DNA of 64,000 bases from Strix aluco (GCF_031877795.1 NC_133955.1:2852001-2916000); one strand, 5' to 3'. Positions 46,001 to 59,036 are shown, numbered from the stretch's first letter. Made by a program: numbers and translations. Notes: generated by a model from the letters alone, not told the origin.

Positions 46001-49000
46001 ATCCTCCTCCCCAACATACAGAATTCCTTGCAACAGTCCTGTGTAGCAAAACACAGCAGACAAAACCACTCTTGCCTCAGCAGAATACAGAAGTTGTGAG
46101 GCTGGGAAACTCACCGGGGATCTGTCTACTATTTAATACTCTGCGTAGCAGCACTCTGGTCTGAGAAATGATGATTCTTCCATCTGTCTTATCCATATCT
46201 ACTAAGCATGCAAGTGGGATTACTCAGACTGGGCAATGAACTATGAATCTGAGCATGAGACAAAGGATTGTTTTCTTAAGGGAACCACTGCAGCAAGAAA
46301 AGAATGTTCATCATCACAAGAGAAAAAAAAAGGCTAAAAGTCACATGCTAGAACTCCAAATGCTTAGTTTTAAACATTATTGCAGCGTTTACTCTTAACT
46401 CATTCCAATCCATTTTCACTTGAACGTAATGAAATACAAATAGCCTGAACAAAACAAACTGTACAGAGAAAGAAATGATTACATGAATTAGAACTATTTC
46501 CAGCTACAAGAGATTCAGGTCAAGGTAAAAATAACATTAAAAATGAGCCATGAGCTTTTTCCCTTTCCTTGTTGTAATACACTTAAAATGATACGTAAAT
46601 TTTTCCTTTTGCTGCTCACTAACAGATTAAAAGTTGTACAGGTCAGACAGTAGCCACGTGTTTTACTCCATTATGCTGAAGCTCACTATTTCACAGAGCA
46701 GCAATAACATCTTCCAATGATAAAGGCAGAAAAATCAGCTGCAGCATCTCTGCACATGACCGCTTGGTTCCTGCTTAAAACACTGTTAAGGGACTTGGGA
46801 GAGGGAAAGGAAGAGGAGGAGGATCATGATGTGGAAAACCCCCTTCATCCTTTACGTCAGCCGTCAGCAATTGCAGCTGTATGTATTAATGCTGTAACAA
46901 GGCACTTGTATGTATTTATATGGCACACACCGAGCACTACAGAAATGCTGGCAGGTGGCAAGAAGTCACTGAAGTAAGCAGAAGGCAGCAGGTTGCAAGC
47001 AGCAAACTTAACACCTACTACATCGATACTTCAGCACGTACTTCTTGCAAGTGTAGAGAAACCAATTCCCCCCTGACATCAAGAGAGACTCTACTGAGCT
47101 TCAAACTTTCCTCTGCAAATAACCAAGGTGTTAAAGTTCTTGAAGTGTTGGACAAACTCGTAAAATGGAAAGTTTTAAGCCCTATAATCATGCAGATTAC
47201 TGCCTTATCTCCTACCATAATCCTGAGATCCTGAAGCCGTTCCCAAGAACAAGAACTCAATGTGCTAAATTTGACTTGGAAAGATTCCATCTCTGTATTT
47301 TGATATTTGGTGTGAATTGTCTATCCAAGACAACACACTAACTGCTTTTCTGCTGACTGCTAAAGAGGAAGGCTTCATTTCAGCAGCTTTCTGAAATACA
47401 GACTCCTTTGCTAATCTCTCCTTTATACCTCAGTGGTATTACTGACAAGAGCGCTCCGAAGGTTAACCAAATTAACCTTCTTCCCTTCCTAAACCACCCC
47501 ATTGTCAAGTGGGCTCTTGCTCATGCACAACTGCTACAGTGTCACTGAACAAGAATGTTCCCCAAATTCTCCAACATTCCTCAATAACGGCTGTTTTGTT
47601 AGACAGCCTGAATTCTTTTGCTTTCTCTAGGGACTATTATTCCAACAGCGAAATACCATTGTTAACTTTTCAGTTATATGAAAGCTGGTAAGACCCAGTC
47701 CTTCCTCTCAGTATTTACTGATATGCCTTTACGAAGCATCCTTAGAAACTAATTTCAATCTCATTGTGTGTGTATATATTTACACATCTATATACACACC
47801 ACACCACACCACCCCACCCCCCCCCCCCATAGTTTCTACTATCACCAGCGTTCCATATTTCAACTAAGAAAGGCTGGGATAAACCAAATAATGCAATAAC
47901 TTATAGAGGAAATGCTGGAGACCATGGTGCAGCAACACCTTCATGTCACTGGGTTTCTAAAATAGGATTTAGCACTTCCCCCCACGTCCAAAGGTACCTG
48001 TGCAGTGCTGTGTTTCCTGTTTCTTAAGAAGGCTGCAGTGCAGAACCCGCTCAGATCTGACACAGACTAATAGCTCTAGCTTCACTTCTCACTATCCTGG
48101 ATTTGAGACAGCTCCTGCAGAGTCAGACTGTCTGTGCACTGACCTTGTAAGGCTGAATACAGCACTGAACCTGCATAAACACACACATCTCCTAATCCTG
48201 AAGCCAGAACAGCAAGCAGGTGCAGTACTGAATCCAAATGGAGTCAGTTTGGGTCTGGGAGAACCAGAGCTAGTAATCACAACTGGGCTCCAGCTAACAG
48301 CAGGCAAATTCCTTTCAGGGTTTGTGCACCATATTCCCTAACGCTTCTGGTTTCCGCAGCATGTTTCTGCTTCCACACGGATGCATGGAAGTCCATTGGG
48401 GCTTGCCAGTTTGATTTTTGTGATATGCAGAAGAAAAAGGCACTTTTTCCAAACCAGAGATGCCCAGTTATGGCACAGCTGCACTCATACGAGATCAAGC
48501 CTGAAACAAAGCTCATTCTGTACCGCAGCACAGCAAGTCCACAATCCAGAGAAACCAGTAACTGTGCTGACAAACAGAACAGGAGAGCAAAGTATTTGAA
48601 TTAGTTTAATATTAAATGTTCTCCCGCAATTCAGAATCACCTTTTAGTTTCTTCAAATGTGCAATATATTCCTGCTCTTTCAGGAGCCCACTCCCAGGCT
48701 GGGTGTTTGTTCTTAACCAAAACTTCTGCACACAACTATCTATGCTGTTCCCTGCTGCCTCTGCGCTGCTGATGTTACTATAGTGACTTTTACTGTCGCC
48801 AGCCCAACTTGCTTTGAGACACTTCCTGCTTCCTCACGGGGAATTTTTAAGCAATACTGACCTCTAGCTATTTTTGTGAGCTATTTAACCAACTCGAGTT
48901 GCTTTTTCAACAGTCTGCATCAGCTGCCAAGATCTAATAAAATTATATGATCATTTAAAGATGGAGCTTACCGCCTCAACTGATTATTCTACAGTCTTGG

Positions 49001-52000
49001 AGTAGTGCAGCACAGCTCCCTGCAGTTGGCAGTAGGAAGAAAAAGAGCCAGCACAGCTGATGTATTCAGTAACCAAGCACAACGAAACTAATACTTCTCC
49101 TACTCCACCTGCAATATTCCATAGGAATTCAGTAGAAGCAATCCCATTTCTTCCTCCCTCAGGGTGAACACTCCTGCTCAGAGAGTCTGACACAAAGGGC
49201 ACTCTGCACAGCTCCAAGGCTGGTACAGTGACAGCACATACGAATCAGACAGTCTGTTCCACAAGCATACACTCAATTGGACACACTAATTTTTTTTTTT
49301 TTTTTTTTAAGACAATGGACTTTTTCAGCAAGCCAAGTTGATTATACATTTACCTGTTCAAGTTTGAGCTGTGTGGAACGAGTAAAATATTAATCTCGCT
49401 TTAGCAGTCTGCTGCTCTTCTCTGAGCTGTTTCCAATTTGCTTATCGAGTTGATCTCTAATGAAATACAATTTCTTGGACAATCTCCTCACACAATAAGT
49501 GATAACCAACTGTGTGCTCCTTTCTGCTTCATTGGAATGGAAGGCAAGTTAGAAACGCTGTCACATCTCCTAAAACATCACTACTGTTCACAGCCCCCTC
49601 AGTGTGTTTTTGACATAAAGTTACTACTCAGGATACACAGACAGGAAAAGGCTACTGTGCACTAAGGCCTTTTCGGCTCCTTTCAACAGCTGTCTCCGAT
49701 TCCACTTATTCAGGAGTTAGAATACCTAACCTGTGCGCTCCAGTGAATCTGAAAGGGTAGATAAAATATAGACTTTTTTTCAGTTTTATGATTGGAGAAA
49801 TGAAAGCTTTAGAAAAAACTAGTATCAGACAGTGAGAATCAGTTAACCGGATCCATAATCTCAGAGTTTTTGCCAAAGAAATGAACGTCAGCTTATGGCA
49901 CTCTATTAACCTTAGGACATGGGGCAAGTGAAGAAACAAATGTGTTTACTACACAGTGCTGTCCATTATCTAAAATAATGATACACATACATTTGTGTGC
50001 TTATTGCCTCCTCTAAATTATATATTGATGGATCAATTCTCATAAGGCCACGCAGAACAACAGTATCCGCTACAAAATGCCATCTCCAAAATATAAAGAC
50101 TCATCACAAAAGCAAAAATTACAGTGAATACCAAGAGTAATGTACACATTTGTCTGAGGCACAAAGGCAAATTAGGTGGGTTTGATACTTGCATCTGTAA
50201 AGTCAAGCACATGCCAAGGCTGGGGTTTTTTGGGTTATTTGACCGGTAACAGGACAACTTTAATTATCAGGGCCCTGTAAAGTTCAAAGGGAGCTAAAAA
50301 CATTCAGTATTGAGACTTTCAGTACGGGATGAAAGTAGGAAGCCTAAAACAGTACAAGATTTGAGCCAGATGCCCTACTTTAATGATTTAAGTAGCAGAG
50401 AATTGACTGAAACTATTCTACCTGGTTTGGTGTAGTCAGGATTAGAACAGGCATCTAGATTTTTTTCTTTTCTTCCTCCAATAGACATTGAAAACTGCTC
50501 TGTCATCTTACATTTTTGAGCAGAAACACAGAAGTTTCTCAAGAGAATCTGCATTAGTATTCTGTCAATAAGAGCTGTTACAGACAAGAGGTTCACAATT
50601 GTACTGTTTTAGCGCAGAATCTGGGTATCTATAGATCAATAACAATAGACTGTAAATAAATGGTACATGTTGTAGCACTGTTTCAAAATCCCATGCAAAC
50701 TAAGGACAAATTGCAGAGGTTTCCAGGTGCAAAATCATTCTGCAGTACATTTACTTGAAATATATTGGTTAGATTGCAAGACCTATGAATGGAAAAACAG
50801 AACAAACATACATTTCCACGTTAAGGCTAGTGAATCCCACAGCTCACCAATTCCTTCTGTTCTGTTTCCATGCTTACCCTCACCCAACAGTAAACAGGAT
50901 TTACGCTGTTGACTTTCTTGGCATTGCAATTTTGGTTCCATTATTGATAGAATCATGGTCTACACTAACTAAAAGGGATTCAGAACTTTAAATTGTAGGC
51001 ACAACGTCAATTAATACATTGTATTTTAAGAGTTATGGTTAATAGTGAAGATTAACTATACACCATCACAAGTCAAGCAAAATCAAGAGGTAGGTAGTTA
51101 ACTGAATACTAAAGCCAGACTGCCACCATCTGACAAAAGCATTCTATTCTTGGGGATGAAACATCAGGTACTGCCCCTTATTTATTTAGGTTTAAATCAC
51201 ATCAGAAGCTCCTAATTAACTAATATGACAAAAGGATATTTTACTGCTTCTAAAACAAGCTAAGTAACTCTCAGTATTAATTGCGGATCCAACAGGTAAT
51301 AGCTGCCACAAGCTCTAAGTGTGTATATATGAATATAAATAATTTACTACTGCTTTAAGGATCTGAACTACAATCACATAAAGTGCAACTAGACAGAAAA
51401 GCAGCCTAACTTTCAGTTTTATTTTCAGCCAAGGTACTTACATGCCAAAGCGCAACGTTCCAGAGACGTACGTCTGCCAATGTGCGCAGTAAAACATGAA
51501 TGTTCCAGCAAAACAACAAAAGAACATCCAGTCAGGGTTCGTTCCCAGCTGCACAGCAATACAAGTTCCCAAAACCACAAATACTGCAGAAGAAAATCAG
51601 TCACATAGTAAAAAGATAAAGTGTGTATGTACGTAAAGATCCTTACCAGAAACAAATCTAACAAAAGGACCCAGAGATGGAGAGACAGCATGAAGGTATC
51701 CTGATGTGTTTTATTTCAGACATAAGAGATTAACACTTCCATTTTAAAAAAGTACAGACCGTAAAATGTACATTTAAACTTAGTTATCATAAGTCCTCAG
51801 TATCGTTTCTTAGTCTCCTACACTGGACATTGGACTTAATGGGATTAGACATCAAGAGATTTGAGTGATTTATGCAGTTGCAGCCTGTGGCCAGAGTTTT
51901 GGCGTTTTCTCAAGTATCCAAGACGTGCTGGACATACTTTTCCCCATTTTCTGAACTTTTATTATGTCATTAAGAAAATCCAAGGTGTCATTCAAGATTC

Positions 52001-55000
52001 ATAAGGTATCTATGCTTTCCCCTCCACCCTTTAATACATGACTTTGATAAAGCATTCATAAAAAATTAAAGCATAAGAGCTTTAGAATTTAAGTAACCAA
52101 AAGCATCAGACCCTTCTTTCGCAATGGGGTTAAACTTCAGACTGGCTCAATGAACTCTTACTTATCTAGGAACTGGTCTTGCGGATTCTAATCTTAAAAC
52201 TCTGACTTCTACCTTGCCAGTTTTTAGGCTTCATAACCTGTCTTGAAATCACTATATAGATTCAATCTAAAATATAATAGAGCATTTTGTCAACTTCTTA
52301 CAGAAAATTTTTTAGAACGAAGCCTCTGATAAAGCACACACAGAAGACTGCTGACTCAGATTGAATTACTCACATGCTTCATTTTTTCCAGTATAATACA
52401 GGAGAAGACATTCAGTTGATCAAGGATACTGTCTATGGAAAGAAGGTTGACTGAAAAGCTATACATTCAGCAATATCAGTTGTCCTCTTCTTCAGTAAAG
52501 AAACATTTTTCTGAATTCCAGATTTGATCCCTGAAATAGAGTCATTTAATCCTCATACTTCAATTAAAAATGACAATACCTGTGGAAAGTGAATCACAGC
52601 CATGATCAAAAAGTTCTCCTAACGGAGTACTGCTATTTGTCCTTCTTGCTTGTTTTCCATCTATTGCATCCAGAGACTGGTAGATGAAAAGGCCACATGC
52701 ACAAGCAATGTATGCCCAGGGAGGTGCCTAAGAAAGAAAGTCAATGAGAGTAAAAGATTTTTTTTTTTTTAAACCTTAAAAAAAAAAAAGCCTGAAGTTG
52801 ATCTATCTTACACTCTCATAGAGTAGTTTTTCATTTGCACATACTTCTGCATCACACGCACGGACCTTTCAGCAGCTGGTCCTTGCAAGGACAGGCAGAG
52901 GGGGTTATGACATGTGAAACGTAAATAAAACAGTGAGAAGAATTACGAGTTTAGGTTAATAGGTACAGCACATTTTCTAAAGCAGGAAGCTGCCTTGTAC
53001 ATCTGAAAAAAAAAAAGTTACAGTACTACCTTTGCAAAGTGGTGTGCAATTAAGTTCCTGTCTTGCTTCTATTTCCAGCGGGGGTCTGTACCAGTCGTCC
53101 AAGTGATTTAGAAGCTCAAAAACTTTTTTTAGCCCCCAAAACGTTCAGCTGTGTCACAAACACTGAGCTCATCTTCACAAGGCCTCAGGGAGGTGTCACG
53201 TACTACGACACTGCCAAGTACAGGGTATTACCAGGCTGCAGTGGCATTTGAGAACCATGTCACTGCAAGTGCTCAAACTTTTAGAGTTCAAGTTTAGCTA
53301 TTACATTTTCCAAGATAGGTAGAGCTCCAGTGCTCTGCAGTGCAGCACCTCCACCACCAACTGTTTTTTCCTATTACTAGGTAACAGCAGCTTTGCCAAC
53401 TCTATGTTAATAACCCTTAATATCCACATCCTGCACAGCAGTTTCTGTTTCTACAAAAATACAAACAGTACCTAATCCCTCCTAGACCAAAGACTACAAT
53501 TCAAGCTTTTTGCAGTATCTGAAGCATAAACCATTATGACCACAAAAGCCAGAAGGTTGCCATCAGTCTGTCTCAATTTACACATCCATAAAACAGATAT
53601 TATTGGGTATCTTGTGACCTTCACATTTGACCCACTTTATAAAAGTGTGAGCATTTATGAGCAGCTCTATTTTACAGACCACGCCAATAAAGTTCAAATA
53701 CAGCTAAGTAGCTTAATCGAGCTGACTTGCCTCTCATAAAGCTCTAGAGTCCAGCTTCCTGTGGTCTCCACAACCATGACTCATTTCACAGAATCACAGA
53801 ATTGTCTAGGTTGGAAAAGACCTTGAAGATCATCCAGTCCAACCATTAACCTAACATTGACAGTTCCCAACTACACCATATCCCTGAGTGCTCTGTCAAC
53901 CCAACTCTTAAACACCTCCAGGGATGGGGACTCCACCACCTCCCTGGGCAGCTCATTCCAACACCCAACAACCAGTTCTGTAAAGAAATATTTCCTAAGA
54001 GCCAGTCTAAACCTTCCCTGGAGCAACTTGAGGCCATTCCCTCTTGGCCTGGCGCTGGTTCCTTGGCTCAAGAGACTCCTCCCCCCTCTCTGCACCCTCC
54101 TGTCAGGGAGTTGGAGAGGGCCATGAGGTCTCCCCTCAGCCTCCTCTTCTCCAGACTAAACAACACTAGTTCCCTCAGCCGTAGCACATCAGCTTAAATA
54201 TATTTCTTTCTACAATTTGCATTGTTCCTGCTACTGCATTTTAGTAAAACAGTTCATTCTGCCTCAAAAGCTGGCACCACGCTCTGCTTTTAGCAGTGTA
54301 TCTATACAAACCACCACAAGAAGAGAGAGGTAAGGGGAAAAAGTGTGTCACCCAGAAGCAGATGACCACATTCAGACAAGGTTTTGATGCCACAGAATCC
54401 CATCCCATTGTACCCTTTCTATTGCTCAAGCATAGATTTTTTTTTTAGGCAATGTTTAAGTTACCCTCAGGGTCATGCAATTTTTCTCTATAAACTTTAA
54501 AAAAAAAAAAAATATCAGACTGCTGACTCTTCTTTCTTAAATGCTACTTTCATTACCAGTGTAGTTTCCACTTAGATGTTATTTGTAGCTATATGACATT
54601 TCACAGCTCCCTCTCTTATCCAAATATTTTTTCCTTTTTTTTTTTTAAAAAAAAAATCAGGTACCATTCCAATGCTCAGCACTTTGCTAGGTGGGGTCCC
54701 CACAACTAAGCAGGCAGTAGAATTATTTGTATCTCACTTTCTTTTTGGCTACCAGTGAGGCTGTAAGTGATCGCTACATCCCTTGGCTACACCTTTCATC
54801 AACAGGAAGAGACAAGTCACTTTTGAAAAAAGCGGAACTAAGACTGAGCTACAAGGAAAAGACAATTTACATCTGAAAGCAATAGTGCTTTCAGGAAAAA
54901 AAAAAAAAAAATCTGTTTCTGGAATTTCAAAGCCCCATTTTCTTCCCCAGACAGCTACTTGACACTTAAAAAGCACAAGCTCACAGCTCCACCACCGAGA

Positions 55001-57242
55001 TGGCATCCTCCCTGTCGAGCCAGCATGCAGGGCTGCAGTGCCATATGGCAAATCAGATCAGGCTGAAAGCTACCTCAGCAGAAAGTTATTTTTCTGCTAA
55101 AGCGAAAAGACAATCTCATTCACTTAGCACAAAGTAACTCTTAAACTGTTAAACACTAAACAGCGTTTTAATACAACAGGCTGCAGCCAACACTGACTTT
55201 CCGATGCTCTGAGTGTAGCTTAGCGCATAATTCTGAAGTTTAATCACCAAAATACAACTGTACTCTACATTTTAAATTATGCTCTGGTTCAGTGGCCTAT
55301 ACTAGCTGGCAAGTTGCTGAAATAAAGACAGGTTGAAGTCTCTCTCTCAAACTGGCTTTCAAGCCTCAGCCCCCACATAATACTGCTATGGGAGTAAGCA
55401 GCAAGTTAAAACCAAGCCACACAATGCCATAGTCTGAAAAAGGAAGGAGCAGCTCTAAGTAGTCCCTGCTCAAACTTAATACTAACTTTTTATCTTACAC
55501 CTGCCAAATCCCACATGTTATTGTGAAAGTATGTACTTCAGCAGATTTCTAGAAGAGGCAAACATCCCTTTGCTATGTCATATGTGGAACAGGGACGCAG
55601 AGTGTTGGATGTGCCAACCTAAGTGGGTTTTTTTTAGACCCTGGCTGGAAACAAACTGCATGTCGCTTGACTACGAAGCGTTTTCCCAACCTCTGCTGCG
55701 AAACTTGGTTACGAAGGAATTCAGATATTTTAAAAGCCAGAACTCATGAGAGATTCTCCAGCTCTTTGATATGTAATACATTTTCTGTACCAAATAATTC
55801 ATTTTTTCAGTGCATACAGATATGAGCAGCTTGTAAGATTCAATATTCAAATGACAAAAATTTTCCAGTGCACAAAAATGAAAGTCTTCAAGTGGCTTAT
55901 GAGGTAACTAGTGAGGGAAAAAAGTCTTTGAACCTAGTAACCTGAAATGCCTCCTAAAGACTTTTGTACCTCTGAAACCAGGAATCACAGGAAGACAGTT
56001 CTCCTGAGGACAGGTCAGAAGCTTTTAGTGCATTCAGAACAAATAAAACTACTGACTTTTATCCAGCCTTCTCACAGCACGGACTAATCAGGCTGCATGC
56101 TGCTCAAGAGGACAACTGTGTGTTCCCACAGCTCATCACACACTGTACCCGAGGTCCTGATCAGAGCTGCCTGGTAATATGAACTGCCAGGGCCCACACG
56201 GGATGAAGAAAGGTGCTCCTTTATTCTGGTAAGCTGGGTTTAGTCACTCCAGCCACAGAGGAAGCAGCCGGCCTTGATCTCCCAAACTGCACCACTTTGA
56301 AGCTCAGTCCCTTGTCTGAGCTCGAGTTCCTCGCTGTGTTGCAACTCTAGCTGGGCTCGCAGGCAGATTCCGCTCGCTGCCAATCGAGTCACCTTGCACT
56401 TCTTGTTGTGTGGTAACTCTAGATCAGAAAGCTGAAGGTGACTAACCCAGTCACAAGCAGAAAAAGTAAACAGGCAAAAAAACTCCGCGTGCCATGCAAG
56501 CAAGGAAGCCAGCTGCAAATCCATTTCTTAATTGTCTGTACACACACTCAAGCCTTGTGGGGCTGCAGCTTTCACTCAGCAGGTCCTCACAGCTGCAACC
56601 AGAACAGCTATTTTGGTACTAGACCCCCTTTCATACGGTGCACGTTGGCCAGAGGAACCGCTGTTTTACTCAGCAAGCGGCCTGCTAACCACAAAATCCG
56701 TATGTGCTCTTTTTTGCACGCAAGCACTCACACAGAGACACACACATTACAAATGTTTCTAAGGAATAGCTTAAATGTATGAAAACTGCAGGCTGGACAA
56801 CGAGAAACAGTTCTCCAAAGATGAGCACCCACCAGAAAGCAGTGCCAACTGCTGCTAGATGACAGTAACTACGAACAAAGACTGTCAGAGGTCCATAACT
56901 TACCTGTTCTGTAGCTGTTGGGCAGTAATATACTAATAGCAGAGTTGTAAATATATTTATTAACAGTCCAATGATGGTGATCAGATTCGGGGCAATCCAG
57001 GCTGGAACTCTTCCAACTAACCATTCCCAGTAACCTTGCATTAGGGGTTCAAGCAGGGATCGTCCAGCACTCTGATATTTATGTTCTTCTAACCGTTTCA
57101 GCTGGTGCTTTGACAAAGGAGGTGTAGGCAACTGAACTAGTTTGCTTAACACGCATCCAGCGGCGGGACCGTGACCGCAGCCCGCAGGGGATTCGAGGTG
57201 CGACTCCCCACATCTCCTCTTTATGTTTCGATGCCCGCTCAT
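27955..57242 (-). CDS. CEPT1: CEPT1, choline/ethanolamine phosphotransferase 1 (complete; alternative exon 4)
   Basis: Minus-strand exons 57242-56904, 52727-52580, 51583-51442, 36112-36028 (canonical exon 4), 31326-31195, 30320-30162, 28953-28828 and 28074-27955 join to 1251 nt, or 416 residues plus TAG, the same length as human CEPT1. All introns are GT-AG and in phase. Residues 136-158 carry the CDP-alcohol phosphotransferase signature D-G-x2-A-R-x8-G-x3-D-x3-D (D136, G137, A140, R141, G150, D154, D158), whose Asp residues bind the metal and CDP. The rest is mostly hydrophobic membrane helices. The enzyme transfers phosphocholine or phosphoethanolamine from CDP to diacylglycerol, the last Kennedy-pathway step, in ER and nuclear membranes. 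A second version of exon 4 lies at 44278-44194. Tail-to-tail with DENND2D and head-to-head with DRAM2, as in human. Confidence 0.97.
28828..28953 (-). CDS. CEPT1: CEPT1 coding exon 7
   Basis: Residues 336-377, 42 codons. Encodes [20 protein letters not shown] and [18 protein letters not shown]. Acceptor tgtag|gtcg, donor gccctg|gtaagt. Confidence 0.96.
30162..30320 (-). CDS. CEPT1: CEPT1 coding exon 6
   Basis: Residues 283-335, 53 codons, phase 0 on both sides. Encodes [39 protein letters not shown] and the helix after it. Donor ctagtg|gtaagt. Confidence 0.96.
31195..31326 (-). CDS. CEPT1: CEPT1 coding exon 5
   Basis: Residues 239-282, 44 codons, phase 0 on both sides. Encodes [19 protein letters not shown] and [13 protein letters not shown]. 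Acceptor ttaag|attc, donor atagca|gtaagt. Confidence 0.96.
36028..36112 (-). CDS. CEPT1: CEPT1 canonical coding exon 4 (4b)
   Basis: 85 nt encoding residues 210-238, [20 protein letters not shown] then GGPPFWQSL, nearly identical to human CEPT1. The acceptor is preceded by a long T tract and ends aatcag|aatt; the donor is tctctg|gtaatt, somewhat weaker than that of 4a. Confidence 0.95.
37899..37928. repeat. G9/A21 homopolymer tract
   Basis: Nine G followed by 21 A. Could be the tail of an old retrotransposed sequence or a simple repeat; no source element is visible to its left. Confidence 0.8.
38841..39078 (+). mobile_element. CR1 LINE 3' fragment
   Basis: Short 5'-truncated CR1 with 'aggaaggatttctttgcag', 'gaatgggctgcccaggg' and the tail tgattctgggattctgtga. 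Antisense to CEPT1. Very similar to the copy at 25.4 kb. Confidence 0.93.
44194..44278 (-). CDS. CEPT1: CEPT1 alternative exon 4a (mutually exclusive candidate)
   Basis: 85 nt, open, same entry and exit phases as canonical exon 4. Encodes I-F-D-V-T-E followed by [20 protein letters not shown] and N-Y-T for residues 210-238. It has a pyrimidine-rich acceptor ending cacatag|attt and a donor atacg|gtaaag. It matches exon 4b at 12 of 29 residues, including DVTE, LL, GP and FW, so it is an ancient duplicate kept in frame. Its -YT end recalls the paralogue CHPT1. Splicing to exon 5 gives a 416-aa protein; joining it to 4b would shift the frame. Expression is not provable from sequence. Confidence 0.8.
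44279..51441 (-). other. CEPT1: CEPT1 intron 3 up to exon 4a (7.2 kb)
   Basis: AT-rich intron with a (TG)/(CACCAC)/poly-C simple repeat at 47765-47828 and a T19 run at 49290-49308. No further exon or known repeat recognised. Confidence 0.7.
47765..47828. repeat. Compound simple repeat (TG/TA, CACAC, poly-C)
   Basis: tgtgtgtgtatatat followed by acacaccacacc units and a C-rich run. A polymorphic microsatellite in a CEPT1 intron. Confidence 0.85.
51442..51583 (-). CDS. CEPT1: CEPT1 coding exon 3
   Basis: Residues 163-209 plus two bases of codon 210. Encodes a membrane helix ([14 protein letters not shown]), [11 protein letters not shown] and [13 protein letters not shown]. Ends in phase 2, so codon 210 needs one base from exon 4; both versions of exon 4 supply the same base (A). 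Donor ggcat|gtaagt. Confidence 0.96.
52580..52727 (-). CDS. CEPT1: CEPT1 coding exon 2 (catalytic motif)
   Basis: Residues 114-162 plus one base of codon 163. Carries the complete CDP-alcohol phosphotransferase motif, from [10 protein letters not shown] to LFDHGCDSL, with all conserved Asp, Gly, Ala and Arg residues present. Acceptor cttag|gcac, donor cacag|gtattg. Confidence 0.97.
53787..54185 (-). mobile_element. CR1 LINE 3' fragment, minus strand
   Basis: Begins with the reverse complement of the CR1 tail (cacagaatcacagaattgt, then ggttggaaaagacc), and on the minus strand encodes remains of the CR1 ORF2 end ([24 protein letters not shown]). 5'-truncated and not functional. Same sense as CEPT1. 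Confidence 0.93.
56904..57242 (-). CDS. CEPT1: CEPT1 coding exon 1
   Basis: Residues 1-113, from [12 protein letters not shown] to YYCPTATEQ. Contains [13 protein letters not shown] and the first membrane helix ([20 protein letters not shown]). Donor acag|gtaagt. The whole exon is 57305-56904; 57305-57243 is 5' UTR or, if an upstream in-frame ATG is used, coding. Confidence 0.96.
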
Positions 57243-57305
57243 GGATTGGTTGGCCTCAGAATTTTTATTTGGCAGGTAGCAGCTGTTACGGAGAATCATA
57301 AGATC
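57243..57305 (-). other. CEPT1: CEPT1 5' UTR part of exon 2, with in-frame upstream ATG
   Basis: Acceptor ttgcag|gatc at 57306-57307. An ATG at 57299-57297 is in frame with the canonical ATG and would add 19 residues ([19 protein letters not shown]). Both ATGs have weak contexts. Human CEPT1 is annotated from the downstream ATG. Confidence 0.75.
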
Positions 57306-59036
57306 CTGCAACAAAAAGGGTTGAGACATACTGAAGGTGAAGAGCACAAATGAGATTTGAAGATATCAGAAGTTTTTAGGTGCTGCTCTAAGGAGCGTTT
57401 CATTTGCCAGCAGCAAACCAAGGAGATTTTATATGAGTTCTCCCTTAGAGAAGATATTTGGAGAATTGCTGAGGGAAAGACAGGAACGTTCTCAGTGAAG
57501 TTATAAAATGGTAAGTTGCACTCGTTTACTTTCCTTGCTGCTTATTGAAGCAAATATCCTGCAGCCACCAGCCTAAATTTCATCAGCAGTAGAAACTTAC
57601 ACCACACCACTGACTTACGTTACAGACTAAGGCACAGTCTGTCCCCTCGCATCTCTCTCACGGGACAGCTAGCTGTACGCAACAGACACACACCACTTTA
57701 GCTTATCAACTGATGGCACTAAAGATTTCTTTGTATTTGTAGTGGGTTTAGTTTAACTGGTTTGGAGAAGCTTTGCCTCTCTGGTGATGCTGAGCAACCA
57801 CCTGAAGGCAGTTATAAGCATTTTTTTCAGATCACTCTTTCCTTATTTCAGTTTTGCTGTGGCCTTCTTCTCCAAATTTAACCCAGTTCAGGTGAAAGCT
57901 TATTGTCTATTCAACTTTTAAGATATGCAAGAAGCATGCAGGAGTTAGAGAGCTTTAGCTAGTCAAAGACAGCCTACAGACACCTGCATGCAGCAGCTGT
58001 GAAAAGAAAACACAGGGTCAGGAACAGCATTTCCAGCACAAACAAGGACCCTCACAATGTTCCGTCCCCCTTGGAGGCCGGTAACCAGAAACACATAACT
58101 CCCCATACAAACTAGAGGAGAAGCAGTAAAGGAGACTATAAAGAAAAAATTGCTATTTATCTACAAGAGCCAAACAGAAAAAAACCCCAAACACTTAGCT
58201 GTGAAGTCTAGCAGAACGAAGCTAGAGAGGGGAAGACGACAGCTATCTCTAAAGCCACCAGCAACGCACATACCAGGTAGGGAAAATAAACTATGTAAAT
58301 CAAAGATCAATACTGGTATAAGAAGAAGCACTCATTTCCACTCTCCACAGCTTAATGAAGGCAATTTCCGACAGTGAAAAGCCAGGCTCAGAAAGCCCTG
58401 TCAGTGGGAGGAGAGGAGAAAGTAAGCAAACAGGGCCTGGCTTATGCAGTAACTTGGTAAGTTTGGGAGCAGGCAGACTTGCACCCATTCATTTATCAGG
58501 AAATCAGACTTAGTCACCTAGGAGGTTCCCCCTGTGAGTGCTGTCCTGGATGACCAGGAAAATTAGTGCCAATGTAGAAAATTATACACTTTTCCTCTCT
58601 GCCTGAACGGTTACTGCCCCCGAGGAGAGAAAACAACCAAAGAACACCCCGTCCTCCAAAACAAACAAGCCCACACTGCCCGGCTTCCACAGGACTTTCA
58701 CCCAGGCCTGGCTGCTCGCCGGCAAACACCCAGAGGAGGGGAAGGGAGGCCAAGGGCACCTCTCGACCCAGCCAACCGCTTCGCCCCCAGCCCGAAGGAG
58801 GCAGCCCCCGGGGCGGCCAGGACCCACCCGCCCCCAGGCCGGGCGGAGGCACCCCAGTCCCCGGGCCAGCCCGTAGCACAGGCCCGCGCCTGACCTCAAG
58901 GACCTCCCCCCCTCACCCACACGGCGCCTCCCCTCCCTCAGAGACCCCGTCCCACGCGGGGGGAACGCGCAGAACCAGGAGGACGGACCCCATCTCCTCA
59001 CCTCCCGCCCGCCACCCAGAGAAACCCAACATTTAC
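57306..59036 (-). other. CEPT1: CEPT1 5' UTR intron
   Basis: Runs from the donor after the non-coding first exon to the acceptor before 57305. GC content rises sharply beyond 58,600 as it enters the CpG island. No other feature seen. Confidence 0.65.

Larger units (their letters stand above)
51584..56903 (-). other. CEPT1: CEPT1 introns 1 and 2
   Basis: Intron 1 is 56903-52728, intron 2 is 52579-51584. Several long A or T runs (for example 54630-54656 and 54895-54910) and one CR1 copy. Nothing else recognised. Confidence 0.7.
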
